The notes beneath the pieces were generated by a model that was given only the letters and a program-made list of their open reading frames with translations, was not told the origin of the DNA and searched no databases. Positions 59,021 through 64,000 of a stretch of 64,000 bases of DNA are shown piece by piece (within the stretch, counting starts at the first letter, position 1; each line of letters starts with the position of its first letter). Both the position numbers and the translations under genes were made by a program. The DNA comes from Streptomyces sp. NRRL B-3428 (GTDB lineage Bacteria > Actinomycetota > Actinomycetes > Streptomycetales > Streptomycetaceae), in contig JOGW01000002.1 of NCBI GenBank assembly GCA_000721375.1, positions 1-64,000 of the forward strand. The letters run 5' to 3'.

Positions 59021-59998
59021 ATGCTCGAAGACCGCACGACCGCTGCACCGTGGCCGACCGCCTACCCGTCGGGGTACGCGGTCGTCGACGTCGAGACCAC
59101 CGGTCTCGCCAGGGACGACCGGATCATCTCCGCCGCCGTCTACCGGCTCGACGCACGCGGCGAGGTCGAGGACCACTGGTACACGCTCGTCAACCCCGAG
59201 CGTGACCCGGGCCCCGTGTGGATCCACGGTCTGACGAGCGACGTCCTCGAAGGCGCCCCGCTCTTCCCGGAGATCGCCGAGGAGTTCTCCACGCGTCTCG
59301 AAGGCCGGGTGCTCGTCGCGCACAACGCGGTCTTCGACTGGCAGATGATCGCCCGCGAGTACGCCCGGGCCGCTCTCACTCCGCCCGTACGGCAGCGGCT
59401 GTGCACCATCGCGCTCTCCAAGGAGCTGGCGCTCCCGCTGCCCAACCACAAACTGGAGTCGCTCGCCGCACACTTCGGGGTCGTACAGCAGCGCGCGCAC
59501 CACGCGCTCGACGACGCCCGCGTGCTCGCGGAGGCCTTCCGCCCCAGCCTGCAGGCCGCGGCCCGCGATGCCGTACGTCTTCCGCTGCACGAGTGCCGGC
59601 CGCTGACCGAATGGAACGCCCCGCCTGCGGCGCCTTCCGCGGGGATCGGCCCCCAGTACCGGCCCCAGGGCAACTGGCGCCAGTCCCGCAAGCTCGCGCC
59701 GAGCCCGTATCCGAATCCGGGACGGTACGAGGAGGGGCGGCCACTGCGGCAGGGCATGCGGGTGGCGTTCTCGGGCGACACCTCCACCGACCGCGAGCTC
59801 CTTGAGGACCGTGCGGTCGAGGCGGGCCTGCATGTGGCCACCAGCCTGTCCCGGCTGACGAGCCTGCTCGTCACCAATGATCCGGACTCCGGTACCTCGA
59901 AGGTCGTCAAGGCAAAGTCCTTCGGCACCCCGATCGTGGACGAGGCGGCGTTCGGCCAGCTCCTTCGGGATGTGGCGCCGGCGGTCCCGAAGCGCTGA
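59021..59998 (+). CDS. DEDDh 3'-5' exonuclease with C-terminal BRCT domain
   Basis: A 325-residue DnaQ-like exonuclease. Exo I is VVDVETTG with D23 and E25, Exo II lies in VAHNAVFDWQM, and Exo III is HHALDDARV. Residues about 245-320 form a BRCT-like domain (GMRVAFSGDTSTDRELLEDRA... LLVTNDPDSGTSKVVKA) as in NAD-dependent ligases and RFC1. It may act in DNA repair. TATCCT lies 8 nt upstream of the ATG, suggesting a leaderless message. The 3' end is partly duplicated just after the stop. Confidence 0.9.
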   Translation: MLEDRTTAAPWPTAYPSGYAVVDVETTGLARDDRIISAAVYRLDARGEVEDHWYTLVNPERDPGPVWIHGLTSDVLEGAPLFPEIAEEFSTRLEGRVLVAHNAVFDWQMIAREYARAALTPPVRQRLCTIALSKELALPLPNHKLESLAAHFGVVQQRAHHALDDARVLAEAFRPSLQAAARDAVRLPLHECRPLTEWNAPPAAPSAGIGPQYRPQGNWRQSRKLAPSPYPNPGRYEEGRPLRQGMRVAFSGDTSTDRELLEDRAVEAGLHVATSLSRLTSLLVTNDPDSGTSKVVKAKSFGTPIVDEAAFGQLLRDVAPAVPKR

Positions 59999-60037
59999 GC
60001 CCGTGAGACGGCGGTCCCGGAGCGCTGAGCCTATGAG
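59981..60037. repeat. Imperfect 30-nt-period tandem duplication over the exonuclease stop
   Basis: 59981-60007 and 60011-60037 match at 24 of 27 positions (GCGGTCCCGAAGCGCTGAGC versus GCGGTCCCGGAGCGCTGAGC at the start). The first copy encodes the exonuclease C-terminus and stop; the second is untranslated. Confidence 0.85.
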
Positions 60038-60122
60038 GTCGCGGAAGCTGTCCGGGTGATTATCGGCCCGCGCCCCGCATGCCTCGGTGCCGCCGCGGGC
60101 GCGGGGTCCCACTCTGTGGCGC

Positions 60123-60356
60123 ATGGCACGTTGTGAAGTCTGCGGAAACGACTACGGCATGAGTTTCGAGGTCCACGCCCAGGGCGCGGTCCACGTCTTC
60201 GACTGCTTCTCCTGCGCCATCCACCGGATGGCGCCCATCTGCGAGCACTGCCGGTGCCGCATCATCGGCCAGGGCGTCGAGGTCGAGGGCCACTGGTACT
60301 GCGGGGCGCACTGCTCCCGCGCCGAGGGAAAGGCAGGCATCGTCGATCGCGTCTGA
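60123..60356 (+). CDS. Metallothionein-like zinc protein
   Basis: A 77-residue protein with nine cysteines. The N-terminal knuckle is CEVCGND...DCFSC. The C-terminal half, ICEHCRCRII...HWYCGAHCSRAEG, follows the C-x2-C-x-C ... YC-x3-C spacing of bacterial SmtA-type metallothioneins. It could bind two zinc ions. The ATG at 60123 (MARCEVCGN) is preferred over an in-frame start at 60087. It may store metal or act as a small zinc-ribbon adaptor. Confidence 0.8.
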   Translation: MARCEVCGNDYGMSFEVHAQGAVHVFDCFSCAIHRMAPICEHCRCRIIGQGVEVEGHWYCGAHCSRAEGKAGIVDRV

Positions 60357-60400
60357 CCCTTACCGCGCTGGTCCCGCTCTGCTCCCCATCCGTCCTTTTC

Positions 60401-60431
60401 GGCCCCCTACGGGACCCTCCCGCAGGGGGCC
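60401..60431 (+). terminator. Hairpin after the metallothionein-like gene
   Basis: GGCCCCCT (60401-60408) pairs with AGGGGGCC (60424-60431), with extra internal pairing possible, followed by TTCGT. It lies 28 nt before the SURF1 start. Confidence 0.7.
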
Positions 60432-60458
60432 TTCGTATGCCGGGGTACCGTCGACGGC

Positions 60459-61238
60459 GTGTACCGCTTCCTGTTGACCCGGCAGTGGGTCTTCGTCACC
60501 CTCCTCGCCCTCGTACTCGTCCCGACGATGATCGAGCTGGGTTTCTGGCAGCTGCACCGGCACGAGGCCCGCGTCGCGCAGAACTCGCTGATCGCCGACA
60601 GCCTCGACGCGAAGCCCGTACCGGTCGAGAAGCTCACCGCACCGGGCGAGACCCTGCCGCGCGAGGACTACTGGCGCCAGGTCACCGCGACCGGCCGCTT
60701 CGACGCCGAGCACGAGGTCGTCGTGCGCCGCCGCACCAACTCCGACGACATGGTCGGCTTCCACGTCCTGACCCCGTTCGTCCTCGAGGACGGCAAGGTC
60801 CTCCTGGTCAACCGCGGCTGGGTGCCCTCGGCCGCCGACCAGAAGGCGTTCCCGAAGGTCCCGCCGCCGCCGACCGGCGAGCGTACGGTGACCGGCCGGC
60901 TGATGGCCTCGCAGACCACGGACGAGAGCGGCATCAAGGACCTCAAGGGTCTGCCCGACCGCCAGGTGATGCTGATCAGCAGCGAGCAGCAGGCCCAGCT
61001 CCTGAACAAGGAAGTGCTCGGCGGCTACATCGAGCTGACCGACCCGCAGACCGAGTCCCCCGAGCAGATCCCGGAGCCCGACCACGGCTCGATCGGCAAC
61101 CACTTCGCGTACGCCATCCAGTGGTGGCTGTTCACCGCGGCGGTTCCGGTGGGCTGGTTCTTCCTCGTACGACGGGAAGTGCGCGAGCGGCGCGAGGCCT
61201 CGGCCGCCCAGGACCAGGCCGAACCCGTTCCGGCCTGA
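60459..61238 (+). CDS. SURF1 family protein (cytochrome oxidase assembly)
   Basis: A 259-residue SURF1. Two membrane helices flank a periplasmic domain: residues about 10-28 (WVFVTLLALVLVPTMIELGFWQ) and about 210-232 (WWLFTAAVPVGWFFL). Conserved blocks are ELGFWQLHRHEAR, RQVTATGRFD, VLLVNRGWVP and FAYAIQWWLF. It helps insert heme a into the oxidase. The GTG start follows TACCGT (60446-60451) by 7 nt, so it is probably leaderless. Confidence 0.93.
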   Translation: MYRFLLTRQWVFVTLLALVLVPTMIELGFWQLHRHEARVAQNSLIADSLDAKPVPVEKLTAPGETLPREDYWRQVTATGRFDAEHEVVVRRRTNSDDMVGFHVLTPFVLEDGKVLLVNRGWVPSAADQKAFPKVPPPPTGERTVTGRLMASQTTDESGIKDLKGLPDRQVMLISSEQQAQLLNKEVLGGYIELTDPQTESPEQIPEPDHGSIGNHFAYAIQWWLFTAAVPVGWFFLVRREVRERREASAAQDQAEPVPA

Positions 61239-61282
61239 CCCCCCGTCTCCCGCTCGCGGAGTCCAGGCGGCAGGATGGGTCC

Positions 61283-62038
61283 ATGGATCTTGGACTGAAG
61301 GACCGTGTGTACGTCGTGACCGGCGCGACCCGTGGCCTGGGGTACGCCTCGGCCGCCGCTCTCGTGGCGGACGGCGCGAAGGTCGTGATCACCGGGCGTG
61401 AGGAGAAGGCCGCGGTCGAGGCGGCCGCCGCGCTCGGCTCGAACGCCGTGGGTGTCGGCGCCGACAACGCCGATCCGGCCTCCGCCCAGCGACTCGTCGA
61501 CACCGCGCGTGAGCGTTTCGGCCGCTTCGACGGCATCCTCATCAGCGTGGGCGGCCCGGCTCCCGGCTCGGCCGCGTCCAACACGGACGAGCAGTGGACC
61601 GCCGCGTTCGAGTCGGTCTTCCTCGGCGCCGTACGCCTCGCGCGCACCGCGGCGGGTGAGCTCGGCGAGGGCGGCGCGATCGGGTTCGTCCTCTCCGGCT
61701 CGGTGTACGAGCCGATCGGCGGCCTGACCATCTCCAACGGTCTGCGCCCGGGACTCGCGGGCTTCGCGAAGTCCCTCTCGGACGAGGTCGGGCCGCGCGG
61801 TATCCGTGTCCTCGGCCTCCTCCCCGGCCGGATCGCCACGGACCGTATGAAGCAGTTGGACGGCCTGTCCCCCGACCCCGCGGCCGCCCGCACGGCCAAC
61901 GAGTCCCGCATCCCGCTGCGCCGTTACGGCACACCGGAGGAGTTCGGCCGGGTCGCCGCCTTCGCACTGTCGCCCGCGGCTTCGTATCTGACGGGTGTGA
62001 TGGTGCCGGTGGACGGCGGGGCGCTGCGGGGGTTCTGA
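61283..62038 (+). CDS. SDR-family protein lacking the catalytic Tyr-Lys pair
   Basis: A 251-residue SDR. The cofactor motif TGATRGLG (13-20) and the C-terminal MVPVDGGALRGF are normal. At the active site, the sequence after SGSVYEPIGG reads LTISNGLRPGLAGFAK, so N152 and R155 stand where Tyr and Lys are expected. A group of SDRs with this NxxR pattern exists, with poorly known chemistry. It is the last plus-strand gene before the envelope operon and ends at a bidirectional hairpin. Confidence 0.88.
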   Translation: MDLGLKDRVYVVTGATRGLGYASAAALVADGAKVVITGREEKAAVEAAAALGSNAVGVGADNADPASAQRLVDTARERFGRFDGILISVGGPAPGSAASNTDEQWTAAFESVFLGAVRLARTAAGELGEGGAIGFVLSGSVYEPIGGLTISNGLRPGLAGFAKSLSDEVGPRGIRVLGLLPGRIATDRMKQLDGLSPDPAAARTANESRIPLRRYGTPEEFGRVAAFALSPAASYLTGVMVPVDGGALRGF

Positions 62039-62046
62039 CCCTTGGT

Positions 62047-62101
62047 CCCGGCCGGCGTCGGGATCCGAACTTCGTTCGGACGGCCTCGAACGCCGGCCGG
62101 G
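62047..62101. terminator. Branched bidirectional hairpin
   Basis: CCCGGCCGGCGT (62047-62058) pairs perfectly with ACGCCGGCCGGG (62090-62101). The loop holds a second hairpin, TCCGAAC-TTC-GTTCGGA. It separates the convergent SDR and amaP genes. Confidence 0.75.
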
Positions 62102-62108
62102 CTGCTCC

Positions 62109-62687
62109 TCAACTCACCCGCTGCGCCCGACGCCGGGCCGCCCCCATCTCCACCTCCGCCGGCAGCCGGTCGAGACCGGCCGAGTCCCGGGCCTGCGCCA
62201 ACGCCGCCGAGCTCAGAAGCTGAAGCGCCGACCGCGGCTCCGCGTGCGACTCCAGCACGAGCTGCACCCGCGCCTGAGGCGCATTCCGCCGCCCCACGAG
62301 CAGCACATCCGCCTGCCCCACCCCGTCCAACTCCTCGGCGGCCCCGGCCAGTACACCCGCCAGAGCCCGCGCCCGCAGCAACGCCCCCTGCCCGTCCCCG
62401 CTGTCCACGAGCACCTCGGTGAGACGGTTGCGCCGGACCTGGGCCACCAGGGACCACACCATCAGCCCGAAGAGCACACCCAGCGCGCCGAACACCGCCG
62501 GCCACCACCAGGTGTCCTCCCGGTACCGGTCCCGCGCGGAGTCGGCGAGCAGCACATCGCCGGACGTGTCGTAGAACCACCAGGACGGCAACGACACCCC
62601 GAGCCCGGCGAGCAGCACACTCCCGCCGACGACCAGGAGCGCAAGCCCCACCACCCCGAGCAGCACACGATTCACGATCCTCAGCAT
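62109..62687 (-). CDS. amaP: Alkaline-shock-response membrane anchor protein AmaP
   Basis: A 192-residue AmaP-like protein. Two helices, VNRVLLGVVGLALLVVGGSV and WWPAVFGALGVLFGLMVWSL, precede a cytosolic domain with RALAGVLAGAAEELDGV. AmaP tethers Asp23/Gls24 proteins to the membrane in Staphylococcus. It is the last gene of the envelope-stress operon, 4 nt after the DUF6286 gene. Confidence 0.88.
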   Translation of the reverse strand: MLRIVNRVLLGVVGLALLVVGGSVLLAGLGVSLPSWWFYDTSGDVLLADSARDRYREDTWWWPAVFGALGVLFGLMVWSLVAQVRRNRLTEVLVDSGDGQGALLRARALAGVLAGAAEELDGVGQADVLLVGRRNAPQARVQLVLESHAEPRSALQLLSSAALAQARDSAGLDRLPAEVEMGAARRRAQRVS

Positions 62688-62691
62688 GGCC

Positions 62692-63420
62692 TCAGCCCTT
62701 CCCCGGACGTGACACCGTCACCGACAGCGCGGGTCCCGCCACCAGGCCGAGCGACATGATCCCGTCGCCCAGCGCGGCGTCCAAGTCGGCCCGTACCTCG
62801 TCGAGTTCACGGAAGTGCGAGACGGCCCGCACCTCGACCTTGGAGCGGTACACCCGCACGCGTACGGACTGCACACCCGCGACCTCCATCGCCCGGTCCC
62901 GCAGGACCAGGGCCGCGGCCCCGCTGTCCAGCCAGGCGCGTACGTCACGGTCGCCGCTGCGCATCGGCAGCGCCGAGCGATGGCCCGGAGTGACGGCGAG
63001 CACCAGGAGACCGAGGCCGACCAGCACGGCAAGCGCCGCACCCGCAAGGACCCAACGGTCGTCCAGAGAACGTCCCGCGAACTGCTGCGCCAGCTCCTTG
63101 CGCCAGGTCATCGCCGACTGTTCGGCCCGTACCGCCACAAGGTCGTAGATCAAAAGGCCGGCGCCGGCCACGAGCAGCAGCGCGAGCACCCCTGCGGGGA
63201 CCCGGCGCACCGACCACAGCCGACGGCCGTCACCGTCCTCCTCGGGCGTGACGACCGGGGCGTACCGTGCGGCCGACGCCGACTGGTCGAGCTCGCTCTG
63301 CGCCCGCTGCAGCACCTCGGCCTTCTCCAGTTCGACCTTCTCCAGGACGGGCAGGCTCCGTGTCGTGCCCTCGCTCTCGGGACCGGGCGGCGCCGCCCGG
63401 CCTTCGGGTCCTTCGCTCAT
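62692..63420 (-). CDS. DUF6286 domain-containing membrane protein
   Basis: A 242-residue protein. A charged N-terminus (about 1-75) is followed by two membrane helices (VPAGVLALLLVAGAGLLIYD and WVLAGAALAVLVGLGLLVLA) and a C-terminal domain with WLDSGAAALVLRDRAMEVAGV, which resembles the Gls24/AmaP cytosolic fold. It is regularly found in Streptomyces envelope-stress operons. The ATG overlaps the Gls24 stop by 4 nt. Confidence 0.85.
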   Translation of the reverse strand: MSEGPEGRAAPPGPESEGTTRSLPVLEKVELEKAEVLQRAQSELDQSASAARYAPVVTPEEDGDGRRLWSVRRVPAGVLALLLVAGAGLLIYDLVAVRAEQSAMTWRKELAQQFAGRSLDDRWVLAGAALAVLVGLGLLVLAVTPGHRSALPMRSGDRDVRAWLDSGAAALVLRDRAMEVAGVQSVRVRVYRSKVEVRAVSHFRELDEVRADLDAALGDGIMSLGLVAGPALSVTVSRPGKG

Positions 63421-63779
63421 CGTGTCCTCCCCACCCGCTGCGCCCGCGCCGGATGCAGTCGCTCCACGTGGATGGCCACCTCGGGCACGGTCATCCCCGC
63501 CAACGCCTCTACCCGTTCGGAGACTTGACGACGCACCGCCGCGCACTGAGCGCCGATGTCGCAGGGATAGCCCAGCTCCAGGGTGATCCGCACCCGTGCG
63601 GACACACCACTCACCCGCACCACGGCCTGCGGCCGACCGCCGTCCGGGGGCACACCGACCGGCAGCGCCTCACTGGCCGCGTAGGCGGCGATCTTCTCGA
63701 CGACACGGTCCGCGATCGTGGTCGCACCCCGTTCGCCCGCCGGCACCACCCGCACACCGGGACTGCCGGCCGCGGCCAT
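63417..63779 (-). CDS. Asp23/Gls24 family envelope stress response protein
   Basis: A 120-residue Gls24-domain protein. The family core is ATTIADRVVEKIAAYAASE, then VVRVSGVSARVRITLELGYP and VRRQVSERVEALAGMTVPEVAI. Such proteins coat the inner membrane surface through AmaP. The ATG shares one base with the upstream stop (TGATG at 63777-63781). Confidence 0.9.
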   Translation of the reverse strand: MAAAGSPGVRVVPAGERGATTIADRVVEKIAAYAASEALPVGVPPDGGRPQAVVRVSGVSARVRITLELGYPCDIGAQCAAVRRQVSERVEALAGMTVPEVAIHVERLHPARAQRVGRTR

Positions 63780-63976
63780 CAGCGCCGCCGTTCGCCGCGG
63801 GACTCACCGCGGCCGCGGAAGAGATCGCCCACGTCCAAGTCCCCGTCCGCGTACCGCCCGATCAGGAACCCGAGCGCACCGAGCGCCGCCACGAGCAGGA
63901 ACGCGCCGAACCCGCCGAAGTACGCGGCGAATCCGAGCGCCATCCCCGCGAGCAGCCCCACAGAAGCCCTGCTCAT
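63779..63976 (-). CDS. Small DUF2273-like membrane protein
   Basis: A 65-residue protein with two hydrophobic helices (VGLLAGMALGFAAYFGGFGA and FLLVAALGALGFLIGRYADGD) and an Arg-rich tail. Small proteins of this kind accompany Gls24 genes. It is translationally coupled to the Gls24 gene downstream. Confidence 0.8.
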   Translation of the reverse strand: MSRASVGLLAGMALGFAAYFGGFGAFLLVAALGALGFLIGRYADGDLDVGDLFRGRGESRGERRR

Positions 63977-63979
63977 CCC

Positions 63980-64000
63980 TCACGCCTTCCGTTCCGCCGA
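63980..64000 (-). CDS. 3' end of an upstream gene, cut by the right edge
   Basis: Seven codons (SAERKA and stop TGA at 63980-63982) precede the small membrane protein by 3 nt on the same strand. Given the operon, it is probably another Asp23/Gls24 protein, but too little is visible to say. Confidence 0.4.
   Translation of the reverse strand, partial: SAERKA

Noticed and set aside
1..64000. CRISPR array or insertion sequence
   Set aside because: No regularly spaced repeats, transposase-like protein or terminal inverted repeats with target duplication were seen.

Overview
The window is a stretch of Streptomyces chromosome. The evidence is strong GC bias with GC-rich third codon positions, two short chaplins, a streptophobe-family protein, a Spo0M-like protein, an AfsA-family enzyme, a 6C RNA, and many genes whose -10 box lies 6-9 nt from the start codon (leaderless mRNAs). 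The order chaplin, sensor kinase/regulator, queA-like, serB, fabG-fabI, tldD/tldE, tyrS, moaA looks like conserved Streptomyces core synteny.

Layout. 1-430: leader and promoter region of an rRNA operon that runs off the left edge. 0.4-7.5 kb: housekeeping genes (alkyladenine glycosylase, Spo0M, PEBP, HNH, TauE/SafE, SPFH and NfeD proteins, an ABC ATPase). 7.6-13.4 kb: two tandem chaplins, a GAF kinase with a NarL regulator, an SDR-queA pair, and a secreted lytic transglycosylase with a structured RNA leader. 13.4-24.5 kb: a double-FHA ABC exporter, a streptophobe protein, serB, a SixA-like phosphatase, a CynX/NimT transporter with its GntR repressor, and fabG-fabI. 24.7-35.4 kb: tldD and tldE, separated by about 7.5 kb of accessory genes (KAS III, FAD monooxygenase, MFS pump, ArsR regulator, P450, HAD phosphatase, AfsA). 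35.5-41.5 kb: tyrS, a GlsB-like protein, DUF3099, 6C RNA, moaA and an acetate symporter operon. 41.8-47.2 kb: a subtilisin-like protease, a P450-CoA-transferase pair and a CopD-like protein. 47.2-49.9 kb: a three-gene set (desaturase/hydroxylase, lysoplasmalogenase, alcohol dehydrogenase) that fits ether-lipid turnover. 50.0-53.2 kb: a NACHT-leucine-rich-repeat STAND NTPase. 53.2-59.0 kb: a VIT1-like transporter and an uncharacterised catabolic operon (two amidohydrolases, SDR, acetoacetate-decarboxylase-like) divergent from its TetR regulator. 59.0-64.0 kb: a DnaQ-BRCT exonuclease, a metallothionein-like protein, SURF1, an atypical SDR, and an envelope-stress operon (AmaP, DUF6286, Gls24) cut by the right edge.

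The most notable region is the accessory cluster between tldD and tldE. Its AfsA, HAD and P450 set resembles the enzyme set of butenolide/gamma-butyrolactone signal pathways. It has no TetR-type receptor in the window. Instead an ArsR-like protein sits beside three sites of the form TAGGTA-N12-TACCTW: one strong and one degenerate next to arsR, and one in front of afsA. Other leads are the three-way-junction RNA at the predicted transcription start of the transglycosylase mRNA, the NACHT NTPase with a palindrome upstream, the ether-lipid gene set, and the TetR-controlled amidohydrolase operon. I saw no CRISPR array, insertion sequence, integrase or tRNA gene. All family assignments come from reading the translated sequence; no database search was run.
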